Part shown: in pieces, positions 45,356-54,546 of the stretch
How positions within the stretch are numbered: the first letter of the stretch is position 1
Layout of the letters: every line of letters starts with the position of its first letter
DNA from: Stygiobacter sp. RIFOXYC2_FULL_38_25
GTDB taxonomy: Bacteria > Bacteroidota > Ignavibacteria > Ignavibacteriales > Melioribacteraceae
Direction of reading: 5' to 3'
NCBI GenBank assembly: GCA_001803165.1
Contig: MHAZ01000001.1
Coordinates: forward strand, 1-64,000
Length of the DNA: 64,000 nucleotides
The notes under the pieces: generated by a model
Told to the model about the DNA's origin: nothing
Databases searched by the model: none
What the model saw: the letters and a program-made list of their open reading frames with translations, nothing else
Program-made: the position numbers and the translations under genes

Positions 45356-48300
45356 TTAAATTTGATTTGTTATTCCTTCATATACTTGCTTCACCAAATA
45401 TTTAGATGCGATTGATTTGAATTCTTCATCGTTCATTAGGCGAATAAAGATTTCTTCGTTGCCATCCATACGCTCCACAAATAGATTTACTATCATTTTG
45501 TTAAATACATCGTGGAAATTTTCAAGAGAGTTTACCTTTGCTGCCGCTTGTAATTCTTCGTTTGCAACAGCTGTTTCCTTTACTTGATCAAAGAATAGTT
45601 GATCAGCAACATTAAACTCTGTACCGAATCTATCATTTAGAATTGTAATTAATGATGAGAGAGGCACTTTCTTATCCACGCTTCCAGTTCCAACTTCATT
45701 GGGACCATAGATAACAGGATTCTCGCCCGTTTTGAGGTTAATTGAACCCTCAGCTATTTTTTGTAAGCGGTAATATTTAAGAGCAACATCTTCACCAAGA
45801 TCATAGCTTTGTGTTTCGCGGCGAGGAAGTTTGCGAAGGAGATTTCTTAAATAAATGAAAAGCTTTTCCAAGTTAGAATCGTTATAAGGAATAATCTGAG
45901 ACAAAAAATTGTAGAGACTTCTGAATTCTGTGAACTGCTTTTTAATTGTCTCTTTTTCATCATCAGTTTTTTGCTTGAAACGTTCTATTGCCGGATCGAG
46001 GATTGCATTAAGCATTTTGTGATCGGAGTTTCTTAGTTCTTCTTTAGTGCTGAACCATACATTACAGAAATCATCTATTTCGTTTTGATAAAATATCTGC
46101 CATTCAAAGATTGTATGCTCAAGAGTATAAAGTAATTGTGGATCAGTAAGCTCATCAAATTTTGTTATTTCATAATATGGCTTGAATGAATCGAATATTT
46201 CATCTCTTTCATTTACAAAATCCAAAACGAATGTGTCTATTTTACCGGGTGCTATTCTGTTCAAGCGGGAAAGAGTCTGAACAGCTTGAACACCAGCCAG
46301 TCTTTTATCTACATACATTGAATGAAGCAAAGGTTGATCGAAACCGGTTTGGTACTTTTCTGCAACAATTAATACTTGGTATTCGTAGGATTCAAATTTA
46401 TCCGGTAATTCCATTTCGCGTATGCCATTGTTCATGGCTACTTCTGTATAAGTAACAGAGTCCAGCTTATCGTCTTGCACTGTACCGGAAAAAGCAACCA
46501 ACGCTTTAATGTCTTTATAATCTTTTTCTTTAATGTAATCATCAACAGCTTGCTTGTAACGAACCGCGTGTAATCTGGATGAAGTAACAATCATAGCTTT
46601 TGCACGACCGCCTATTTTGTTTTTTGAGTATTTACGGTAATGCTCAACAATTACTTCTACTTTCTGACGAAGATTATGAGGATGGAAAGAAACAAATCGC
46701 GCTAAAGACTTCGCTGTTTTGCGTTTAGGAACATTTGGATCTTCCTCAATTGATTTTAACAACTTGAAGTAGGATTTATATGTTGTATAATTATTTAAGA
46801 CATCATGAATAAATCCTTCTTCTATAGCTTGACGCATAGAGTATAGATGGAACGGCGCTTCGCCATTTTCTCCGGGTTCATTAAAAACAGCTTTAGTTCT
46901 AAACTTTGGTGTAGCAGTAAAAGCAAAGAAACTAATATTCTGCTGTTTACCGCGAGCGGCCATTTTCCTTATCAATTCTTTTTTAGAATCTTCCGAGAGA
47001 TTATCTTCTTCGAGATCGAGCATTTGAGCGGCTACGGCTGATTCAATTCCATCTTTATTCAATATTCTTTTTAATTCTGTTGCCGTTTCACCACTCTGAG
47101 AGCTATGTGCTTCATCTACAATCACGGCAAATCTTTTGTCTTTAGTAGAGAGATTGATTTCTGCTTTGTTTTCTTGTTTTGCTTTATCGGTAAGCTTTTG
47201 TATTGCTTCATTAATAAATGGAAATTTTTGAATAGTAGAAATAATAATTGGAACGCCAGAAGAAAGGGCTTCTACAAGCTGTTTTGTATCCTCATCTATT
47301 TTTTCTACTACACCTTTTTTATGCTCAAACTGATAAATGGTATCTTGTAATTGTTTATCAAGTACGCGGCGGTCGGTAATTACTATAACAGAGTGAAATA
47401 TCTTTACATCTTTTTCATTGTGCAAACTTGCAAGGCGATAGGCAAGCCATGCAATTGAATTTGATTTACCACTGCCGGCAGAATGCTGAATTAAATAGTT
47501 ACGACCGGCACCATGAGTTTTAGAATGAGTAATAATTTTGCGAACGCAATCAAGCTGATGAAATCGGGGAAATATTAATGATTCTCTTTTTTCTTTGAAG
47601 ACACCTTTTTCCGTATAAACTTTCTTTTCGGAAATTTCTAAATGTAAATAACGACCTACCAGATCAACAAGGCTATCCGGATTTAGAATATCTTCCCATA
47701 AGTAAGCAGTGCGGTAATTCAATTCCGTTGGCGGATTACCTTGACCGTTGTTATAACCTTTGTTGAAAGGAAGGAAGAAGGTTGAATCTCCATTAAGCTT
47801 TGTTGTCATATAAACTTCTTCGGTATCAACAGCAAAGTGAACCAAAGAACGTTTCTTAAATTGGAATAACAACTCGCGCGGGTCTCTATCTTTCATGTAC
47901 TGCTTCTTTGCATCAATAACCGTTTGACCGGAGAGAGGATTTTTAAGTTCGAGCGTTGCTAATGGGATACCATTTAATGCAAGAACTATATCAAGTGAAA
48001 GGTTAGGATTTTTATTACTGAAATGAACTTGCCGGTATATCTTGAGAATATTCTGTTCGTAATCTTGCCATGCTTGTGGGTTTAGATTTGTATTTGGTTT
48101 AAAGTTAGCCATCTTAAAATTTATGCCGAAGAATTTGAAACCGTTACGTATAATAAACAAAGAACCTTTTGAATCCATTTCTTTTGCAAGCGCTTGAACT
48201 AAAACATCAAATGCTCTTTCCCCATGGAACTCTTTTATTTTATCCCAATACTTTGATTGTGATTGCTGGATAAATTGAATAACATCATTAGGAAAGATTG

Positions 48301-48403
48301 CTAGTTCTGTTGAGAACTCTTGCGGATTGCCGTTCAGATAGCCATTTGAAAGTAGATGACTTTCTATGGCTTCCTCAAAGCGAATTTCTGTGTGTTTGTT
48401 CAT
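45356..48403 (-). CDS. hsdR: Type I restriction enzyme, HsdR subunit
   Basis: A 1015-residue restriction and translocation subunit. The N-terminal PD-(D/E)xK nuclease is visible as D138 in LSLDIV and E152-x-K154 in LELKN. The SF2 motor has a Walker A QHSAGSGKS (306-314, K313) and a DEAH box at 430-433, then KFRTKAVF and TSSRLHAVRYK. Length and order are complete. It is separated from the upstream fic gene by 204 bases with a triple palindrome, so it may be transcribed separately. Confidence 0.95.
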   Translation of the reverse strand: MNKHTEIRFEEAIESHLLSNGYLNGNPQEFSTELAIFPNDVIQFIQQSQSKYWDKIKEFHGERAFDVLVQALAKEMDSKGSLFIIRNGFKFFGINFKMANFKPNTNLNPQAWQDYEQNILKIYRQVHFSNKNPNLSLDIVLALNGIPLATLELKNPLSGQTVIDAKKQYMKDRDPRELLFQFKKRSLVHFAVDTEEVYMTTKLNGDSTFFLPFNKGYNNGQGNPPTELNYRTAYLWEDILNPDSLVDLVGRYLHLEISEKKVYTEKGVFKEKRESLIFPRFHQLDCVRKIITHSKTHGAGRNYLIQHSAGSGKSNSIAWLAYRLASLHNEKDVKIFHSVIVITDRRVLDKQLQDTIYQFEHKKGVVEKIDEDTKQLVEALSSGVPIIISTIQKFPFINEAIQKLTDKAKQENKAEINLSTKDKRFAVIVDEAHSSQSGETATELKRILNKDGIESAVAAQMLDLEEDNLSEDSKKELIRKMAARGKQQNISFFAFTATPKFRTKAVFNEPGENGEAPFHLYSMRQAIEEGFIHDVLNNYTTYKSYFKLLKSIEEDPNVPKRKTAKSLARFVSFHPHNLRQKVEVIVEHYRKYSKNKIGGRAKAMIVTSSRLHAVRYKQAVDDYIKEKDYKDIKALVAFSGTVQDDKLDSVTYTEVAMNNGIREMELPDKFESYEYQVLIVAEKYQTGFDQPLLHSMYVDKRLAGVQAVQTLSRLNRIAPGKIDTFVLDFVNERDEIFDSFKPYYEITKFDELTDPQLLYTLEHTIFEWQIFYQNEIDDFCNVWFSTKEELRNSDHKMLNAILDPAIERFKQKTDDEKETIKKQFTEFRSLYNFLSQIIPYNDSNLEKLFIYLRNLLRKLPRRETQSYDLGEDVALKYYRLQKIAEGSINLKTGENPVIYGPNEVGTGSVDKKVPLSSLITILNDRFGTEFNVADQLFFDQVKETAVANEELQAAAKVNSLENFHDVFNKMIVNLFVERMDGNEEIFIRLMNDEEFKSIASKYLVKQVYEGITNQI

Positions 48404-48510
48404 AATCCCTCAGCAAAAGCAAATATTTAGCATCTCTGCCCAAAATGCACTATAAATTGTGCTTAGGTGTTTAACTATGCCCAAATTTTTCGTTTTTTTG
48501 TGCATTGTTT

Positions 48511-48607
48511 GCAAAACGTGGTTTAATTAGGACCACATACGTAAAACGTGGTTCATTTTTTGTAATTTTGAACCACGAAGTGATTTTGTGGTTCAAATTA
48601 GACCACG
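48511..48607. promoter_or_regulatory. Triple GTGGT/ACCAC palindrome upstream of hsdR
   Basis: Three inverted repeats occur in a row: GTGGTTTAATTAGGACCAC (48518-48536), a 29-base one with GTGGTTC/GAACCAC ends (48548-48576), and GTGGTTCAAATTAGACCAC (48588-48606). They start just after the fic stop codon and end (read toward hsdR) about 115 bases before the hsdR start. The outer two are near identical 19-mers. They look like operator sites for a dimeric regulator. Confidence 0.65.
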
Positions 48608-49696
48608 TCATTTTCCACTTAATACAGCAAAAAGTGGCTTATTCAAATAAATAACCTCTTTACCTACTTTAAGAGGTTTAAGAATCTGTAATCTCTCAAG
48701 TTCTTTAAGATAACGTTCAGCGGCTTTACGTGCAGCAATATCTCGATTTACAATAAACTCAGTTTTGCAATAAGGTTGCTCAAAAATTAGTTCTAAGACT
48801 TCTTTAGGTATTGGAGTCTGTTTTTCTCTTCTCACAAGCTCCAAAGTTTCAGTAAAAGTTTTAGATATTTTGAAAATTAACTCCGTAGTAAAATTCGCGG
48901 TTTGTTCAATGCCATCAAGTATATAAAGAATCCAAGAATCCCATTTTTGGTTTTCTGTAACTTCTCTGAGCAGACGATAATATTCATCTTTATTTTCAAT
49001 AATATATCTGCTTAGATAAAGAATAGGCAATTGCAATAAAGAAGAATAAACATAATAAAGAATGAGAATAATTCTGCCGGTTCTACCGTTACCATCTGTA
49101 AAGGGATGAATAGATTCAAATTGATAGTGAATCACAGCAGATTTAATAAGGGGATCAATATCATCGGCAGAATTATGAATGTAATCTTCTAAATTTTTTA
49201 AAAGATCTCTTAGCAATGGTTCTCCCTCCGGTGGAGTGTAAATAACAGCACCGGTTTTTTGATTAACCAGTTTTGTGCCGGGTGTATTTCTAATTTCTGC
49301 TGTGCTTTGTTTTATTTGTTGAAAAATCTTTATGAACAAATTTGTTGTAAGTAATTCTTTGGATTTCAAGCCGTTGAATCCATCCCAAAGGGCTTCCCGA
49401 TAACGTAATACTTCCCTAGTTGCCGGATCAGTTGGTTCTGATTTGGCGGTAAATGCTTGATATAATTTATCATCTGTTGTTATAATGTTTTCAATTTGGG
49501 AACTGTACTTTGCTTCTTGAAGTGTTATTGAAGTAATTAATATTGACGGGTTAGGAATAGTATTTGCCGCACCATTTAAATTAGCTAAAGCACGGGCTGC
49601 CGATGTAGCTTTTTTAAGAACTGCCTTAGTTTCAATCTCTTCTTTTGGTGGAAGAAGTGGAAGTTCGTTATATGGTTCGTTTGGGTTGAATGGCAT
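48608..49696 (-). CDS. Fic-family protein with inhibitory motif and winged helix
   Basis: A 362-residue Fic protein, expected to transfer AMP or another nucleotide part to hydroxyl groups of target proteins. The core HPFTDGNGRTGR at 197-208 is complete. The inhibitory helix motif SSQIEN (65-70, (S/T)xxxE(G/N)) lies upstream of the core, so activity is probably self-restrained. The last 70 residues form a winged helix (NRDIAARKAAERYLKELERL). It sits between hsdS and hsdR, six bases from hsdS. Confidence 0.9.
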   Translation of the reverse strand: MPFNPNEPYNELPLLPPKEEIETKAVLKKATSAARALANLNGAANTIPNPSILITSITLQEAKYSSQIENIITTDDKLYQAFTAKSEPTDPATREVLRYREALWDGFNGLKSKELLTTNLFIKIFQQIKQSTAEIRNTPGTKLVNQKTGAVIYTPPEGEPLLRDLLKNLEDYIHNSADDIDPLIKSAVIHYQFESIHPFTDGNGRTGRIILILYYVYSSLLQLPILYLSRYIIENKDEYYRLLREVTENQKWDSWILYILDGIEQTANFTTELIFKISKTFTETLELVRREKQTPIPKEVLELIFEQPYCKTEFIVNRDIAARKAAERYLKELERLQILKPLKVGKEVIYLNKPLFAVLSGK

Positions 49697-49701
49697 TTTA
49701 G

Positions 49702-51198
49702 TTAACTCCTTTCGACCTCACCCTCTTTCCCTCTTCCCGACGAGTCGGGACAAGCTCTTGGCAAGGAGAGGGAGGTAGGAGGAGACCAGTTTCTTAAATC
49801 TATTTTGCCCGTTACCGCAGAGGTTATTAATGATGTGCGGTACTCTTTTAGTTTTTCTATTGCTTCGGTTACTTTTGCAGAAAGCTGATCGATCTTAGCC
49901 AATTCAATATCAAGATGTTCAACAATATATTGTTGCTCTAAAAGAGTTGGAACACAAAGTATTGTATCTTTAAAAACGCTTTGATCGATTGTCGACATAG
50001 TTACAGTATTGGCGTGACTAATAAAGTAATTTCTAAGTGCAGTTGAATTAAGAAAATAATTCAAGAACCTTGCATTGATTTGTGATTGGTTTGGGGAACC
50101 TTTAACCAAATGACATTCAAAAACAAGTTCTTCATTATTACCAATAAGTGAAGATGATTGACCAATCCCTTCCAATTTCAATGATGAACGCACGAAGAAA
50201 AAATCTCCATCTTTAACACGATAGGTTTCCAATTCTTCATCGCTGCAATTAACAAGAGTCAGGTTGGAAGTATTTACCAAAAAGTTATTTGTGTAAATGT
50301 CACTAACATTAATAAGTTTTGTACCAAATCCCCAGTCATCTCTTTTTTTAAATATCCCATTTGAAAGTTTTCCTTTCATTAAGGATCGAAGCCTTTTCAC
50401 TTCCCAATGTTGCGGTATATTCCCAAGCCAAGGAATGCCGGAGGGTTTATAGCTGATTTCATTTGAAGATGAATATCCAGAAACAACACCGTTGTCACCA
50501 ACCGGTCCGCAGGATCCGGTACGGTGTCCGCCGCCGGGCGGAATTACTTTTCCGGTTACGGCGTTTGTAATTAGCGCAATTCGTTTTTCTTCGAGAAGTT
50601 TTAGGAGTTGTTCTTTCTTTTCTATCAGTTCATCTATTTGCGTGGTTTTGTAATCAAGAAATTTTGCAATGGTTTGTTGTTCCTCATAACTTGGCAAAAG
50701 TGTTCTTAACTCAAATAACTTACTAGATTTTATTCCTAAAGCTGTTGATCCAGTTGCCAGCGATTGAAGATGATCTTGAAAATTTTTATTTTCAAGCCAA
50801 TATTTTAAAAAGTAATTATTAAGAACGTTTTTCTTGCCAGAGATTTTAATAACTCTTTGCGCAAGAGCAACATTAATATTGTCAATATTTGCAACTTCAC
50901 CCAACGGAGCTTCTGTAGTAAATAATACCTCACCCAAATGGGGTTTTCCGCGGTGCATTATTTCTTCATATTCAATTGGATCGACAAATTCTTGTGATAA
51001 GGAGTAATCAACCCTACCATTTTTGATATTTTTTGCAGTAACTAAGAAAATTCCATCTTTAGTTTTTTCTGGCGTTTTGCCACGATAGTCTATTAACGAG
51101 TCGAGATATTTTTTTAGACCAACCAATTTCCAATGAGAAGGTATTTTCTCAAGCCAGTGTGTTCCGGTAACTATATAAGCGGGGTATCTACTTAACAC
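49702..51198 (-). CDS. hsdS: Type I restriction specificity subunit HsdS
   Basis: A 498-residue specificity subunit with two target-recognition domains: about 20-180 and 255-430, each followed by a coiled coil and ITNAVTGK (210-217) or ITSAVTGK (458-465). It starts with GTG in a TAGTG overlap with the hsdM stop. Two odd parts are a glycine-rich linker (about 220-241) encoded by GC-rich hairpins and a tail (about 473-498, with SLPRACPDSSGRG) that translates a palindromic repeat. Both lie outside the DNA-binding domains. Confidence 0.92.
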   Translation of the reverse strand: MLSRYPAYIVTGTHWLEKIPSHWKLVGLKKYLDSLIDYRGKTPEKTKDGIFLVTAKNIKNGRVDYSLSQEFVDPIEYEEIMHRGKPHLGEVLFTTEAPLGEVANIDNINVALAQRVIKISGKKNVLNNYFLKYWLENKNFQDHLQSLATGSTALGIKSSKLFELRTLLPSYEEQQTIAKFLDYKTTQIDELIEKKEQLLKLLEEKRIALITNAVTGKVIPPGGGHRTGSCGPVGDNGVVSGYSSSNEISYKPSGIPWLGNIPQHWEVKRLRSLMKGKLSNGIFKKRDDWGFGTKLINVSDIYTNNFLVNTSNLTLVNCSDEELETYRVKDGDFFFVRSSLKLEGIGQSSSLIGNNEELVFECHLVKGSPNQSQINARFLNYFLNSTALRNYFISHANTVTMSTIDQSVFKDTILCVPTLLEQQYIVEHLDIELAKIDQLSAKVTEAIEKLKEYRTSLITSAVTGKIDLRNWSPPTSLSLPRACPDSSGRGKEGEVERS

Positions 51199-53378
51199 TA
51201 TTCAACCACCTCATTTAGCATTTCTAAAATGTCTTTTTCAATCCTCTTTATATCTTTTTCAATTTCATCTAAATCGCGCGGCTGTTCATAAACATAAAAA
51301 TGGCGGTTAATAGGAATTTCGTAACCGATCTTTGTTTTAGAAAAATCAATCCAAGCGTCGGGAACATGAGGCAGAACTTCGGCTTTCATGTATTCTTCGC
51401 AATGTTCTTTAATTAACGGAAGGAGTTTATCAAGCGATGCTTTTTTATCATAGTCGAGTGGTAATGGTAATGGAATAGTGTTTGGTAAAGAGATGTTTTC
51501 GTTATCGCGTAGATCGGAATCGGGTTCCGGGTTGCCTTTGCTATCGTAACAAATGTCTGCGGTTTCATCTTTTTCGGAAAGAGCGTTTAAGATTGCTTCA
51601 AAGAGATTAGCTTTTAGCTTTAAGCCATTAGCATTAAGATGCTTATCAAGAAGAAGAATAAACTCATCTTGGTTTTTATAAAGTTTGGTTGATTCTAAAG
51701 TTTTGAGGCAAGCAATTATTTTTTGCTGCAACTCAATTCCCTCTTCAACTTCTTCATCTTTCTTTTTTGAATCTTTTTTCTTTTTGGATTCTGCAAGATT
51801 AATGAAAGCAGTTTCAAGATAAAGTTTAGTAATTCTCTCTTCCAATGCTAAAAAGTTAAGACGTAAAGGACGCTCAACGGTAACTTTTATATAACCAAAC
51901 TCCCGATTATCAAATATTTTGCCGCAAACTTTTTCTTTAGGCTGTCCGTTAATGTTAATAAAAGAAGCAGCATTGTTTTTGTATTCCGCATAAAGCTTTG
52001 TTAGTTCTGTAATATGATCCGGTGAAAGTTCGTTACGTTTATTTCCAAGACTTTTATCCATCTTCTTAAAATGCTTTGTCCCATCAATTAACTGAACTTT
52101 ACCTTTGCGTTCCAAGGGTTTACGATTTGTAAGAAACCAAATGTATGTGAATATACCAGTATTGTAGAAAAGCTGATCCGGAAGAGCAATAATCGCATCA
52201 AGCCAATCGTTTTCAATAATCCAACGGCGGATATTGCTTTCTCCGCTTCCGGCATCTCCGGTAAAGAGTGGTGAACCGTTAAAAATTATTGCAATCTTAG
52301 AACCATCATCTTCCGCTTTTTTGTATGGCTTCATTTTAGAAATCATGTGAAGAAGGAATAAAAAAGAGCCATCGTTGCTGCGCGGTAAGCCGGGTCCGAA
52401 CCGGCCATCGAAACCTAAATCTTTGTATTCTTTTTCAACAGTCTGTTTTTCCGGCTCCCACTCAACACCAAAAGGTGGATTGGCAAGCATGTAGTGGAAA
52501 GTTTTGTCTTTATGACCATCGGAAGTTTTTCCATCACCGAGAGTATCGCCAAAAGCAATGTTACTTACTTCTTCATCTTTAATAAGCAAATCCGAAGTAC
52601 AAATAGCGTATGATTCGTTATTATACTCTTGTCCGTATAAAGTTAAGTTAGCTTTATCGTTATTTTCATGAATATATTTTTCGGAAACAGAAAGCATGCC
52701 GCCGGTACCGCAAGCGGGATCGTAAATTGTACGCGCAATTCCTTCTTTGTAAATAACATCTTCATTTGTGTAGATGATGTGAGTCATGAGCTCGATAACT
52801 TCACGGGGAGTGAAGTGGTCTCCGGCTTCTTCGTTAGCTTGTTCGTTGAATTTGCGAATTAGTTCTTCAAAAATGTAACCCATTTGAAGATTAGAAACTC
52901 TATTCGGGTGAAGATCTATTTGAGGATCGCAAAAGTCTTTTATAATTAAATAAAGACGATTACTGTTTTCGAGTGTAGCAATTTCCTCCTCAAACTTAAA
53001 GTAGCCAAATATTTCTTTTGCTTTAGGTGAAAATCCATTGATGTAAGCAATAAGGTTTTTAGCAATGTGGTCGGAATCTTCGAGAAGTTTAGCAAGGGTG
53101 TATTTGCTAATATTGTATAAAGGTTGTTTTCTGTTTTTCGTTGCGTAGCGAGCAAGAGCTTCGTGCAGAGCGTTTCCTTTTAAGCCGCGCGCTTTGAGCT
53201 TTTCGAGTTGAGTTAAAACTTCAGCCTTGTTTTCGGAAGTAACCAAATCCAACCGGCGAAGAACCGTAAGAGGAAGCATTACTTTACGGTATTGCGGTGG
53301 GCGGTAAGGACCACGAAGTTTATTAGCTAGTTTGAAGATGAAATCAATAAGGGATTGATGCTGTGCTTCAAGAGACAT
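51198..53378 (-). CDS. hsdM: Type I restriction methyltransferase subunit HsdM
   Basis: A 726-residue N6-adenine methyltransferase subunit. The cofactor motif DPACGTGG lies at about 220-227 and the catalytic NPPF at about 300-303, with GDHFTPREV before them. At 726 residues it is longer than the classical 480-530: after about residue 480 there is an extra helical, lysine-rich segment and a C-terminal part. The ATG at 53378 is chosen because SLEAQHQSLIDFI is a typical HsdM beginning; an ATG 24 bases upstream is possible. Confidence 0.92.
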   Translation of the reverse strand: MSLEAQHQSLIDFIFKLANKLRGPYRPPQYRKVMLPLTVLRRLDLVTSENKAEVLTQLEKLKARGLKGNALHEALARYATKNRKQPLYNISKYTLAKLLEDSDHIAKNLIAYINGFSPKAKEIFGYFKFEEEIATLENSNRLYLIIKDFCDPQIDLHPNRVSNLQMGYIFEELIRKFNEQANEEAGDHFTPREVIELMTHIIYTNEDVIYKEGIARTIYDPACGTGGMLSVSEKYIHENNDKANLTLYGQEYNNESYAICTSDLLIKDEEVSNIAFGDTLGDGKTSDGHKDKTFHYMLANPPFGVEWEPEKQTVEKEYKDLGFDGRFGPGLPRSNDGSFLFLLHMISKMKPYKKAEDDGSKIAIIFNGSPLFTGDAGSGESNIRRWIIENDWLDAIIALPDQLFYNTGIFTYIWFLTNRKPLERKGKVQLIDGTKHFKKMDKSLGNKRNELSPDHITELTKLYAEYKNNAASFININGQPKEKVCGKIFDNREFGYIKVTVERPLRLNFLALEERITKLYLETAFINLAESKKKKDSKKKDEEVEEGIELQQKIIACLKTLESTKLYKNQDEFILLLDKHLNANGLKLKANLFEAILNALSEKDETADICYDSKGNPEPDSDLRDNENISLPNTIPLPLPLDYDKKASLDKLLPLIKEHCEEYMKAEVLPHVPDAWIDFSKTKIGYEIPINRHFYVYEQPRDLDEIEKDIKRIEKDILEMLNEVVE

Positions 53379-53436
53379 AATTAGCCCGATTGTGAGATAC
53401 ACTGAGAATGATGTATTAAAATAAGAAAGAGTAGCA

Positions 53437-53577
53437 TTAGAAGTCCACGCCTAAAAGCTTTTCTGATGAAACAATAGAAATAATTTTCTTTTCGTTTATT
53501 ACGTCCCCCATTGATTTCTCCATATTAAATGGCGCGTCAAAATCAGCCCGGTCGTTAAAAGTAACTATGTATTGAAT
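53437..53577 (-). pseudogene. Short open stretch upstream of hsdM (possible relic)
   Basis: An open stretch of 46 codons on the minus strand ends in LLGVDF-stop and reads as plausible protein (VTFNDRADFDAPFNMEKSM, INEKKIISIVSSEKLL). The upstream frame is closed by a stop at 53578-53580. An internal ATG would give only 28 residues. It may be the end of a decayed gene or a very small one. Confidence 0.25.
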
Positions 53578-53763
53578 TTAAGGTTACCAGATTCTTTCTT
53601 TGGGAACTCTCGCAAAATTTTATTAAGTAAGTTATATGTTCAAAATTAGTGTTGCGTTTTAGATTATGTATAAGTAGTTTAATCTTAAGTTCAAGATAAT
53701 TAATTATAAAAGCAAGCTAATTAAGTTATTTAGTTCGAGAACTACTCCAAATTGGGGGAGAAG

Positions 53764-54546
53764 ATGGGACACAAGCGATTAGGTTACTTACCTAAAACAA
53801 AAAGATGGCGAGAAATTGTTGAGCAAATAGGTTCATTTGTAGCTGGATCAACTGACGTTTCATCAATCGCTAACAAAACTTTACAGACGGTTCAAGAACG
53901 ATTTGAGAATTTAAGTAGCGACCCATCTATACAATCATCATTTGAATTTCTTGTACAATTCTCCTACGCATTCCAAAAAGAAAACCCTACCAAATATTTA
54001 ACAGAAAATAAAATAATTGAGACTGATGAACTAACACTTATAAGAATTGCCAGAGCAGCGGTAAATTATAAAAGCAAGGATGTTATTTCTCACGAGTACC
54101 AAGCTTTTGCAACACAAGCAGCAGTTGATGCAATTACTGTTTGGTACAAGAATAACTTGGAGCAAGGTGAAGGATTATTTAATAGTGAGCTGAATGCAGA
54201 AGCGATTTTTAGTAGAGCTGCTCGCGGAGACGGATTCAGTGAAATATCCAGAATGTACTTTTCGCGAATAACCGAAAGATATTTGAAATACTTTTTGGAC
54301 CGAGAAGCGAGTACAAAACTGACTAACATACAGGATAGGAAAAGGTTTTCTGATGAAATAACAACTTATATAAATGCTATTTCAAAGCATGCATTTGAAA
54401 CAAGTAAAATCACTCAATCTTATTCTGCCGGATGGTTTAATAAGTATGCAAATGAGAATTTTCCTCAAAAAAGACAGATAAGAAATTTCCTCTCATACGC
54501 TTTTGGCAAAATGAAAAGCGAATTGCTAAGGGAGGAAACAAGATGA
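53764..54546 (+). CDS. Met-Gly-start partner of the QueC-like enzyme, helical
   Basis: A 260-residue protein predicted to be mostly helical. The start at 53764 follows GGGGGAG and gives MGHKRLGYLPKTKRW; a TTG twelve bases upstream would also give Met-Gly. Met removal would expose an N-terminal glycine. I recall related unannotated proteins with an RLGxLPxTxxW start beside QueC-like genes. It shares a four-base ATGA overlap with the QueC-like gene, so the two are probably made in a fixed ratio. No catalytic motif is visible. It may be the protein substrate of the QueC-like enzyme, by analogy with QatB in Qat systems. Confidence 0.7.
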   Translation: MGHKRLGYLPKTKRWREIVEQIGSFVAGSTDVSSIANKTLQTVQERFENLSSDPSIQSSFEFLVQFSYAFQKENPTKYLTENKIIETDELTLIRIARAAVNYKSKDVISHEYQAFATQAAVDAITVWYKNNLEQGEGLFNSELNAEAIFSRAARGDGFSEISRMYFSRITERYLKYFLDREASTKLTNIQDRKRFSDEITTYINAISKHAFETSKITQSYSAGWFNKYANENFPQKRQIRNFLSYAFGKMKSELLREETR

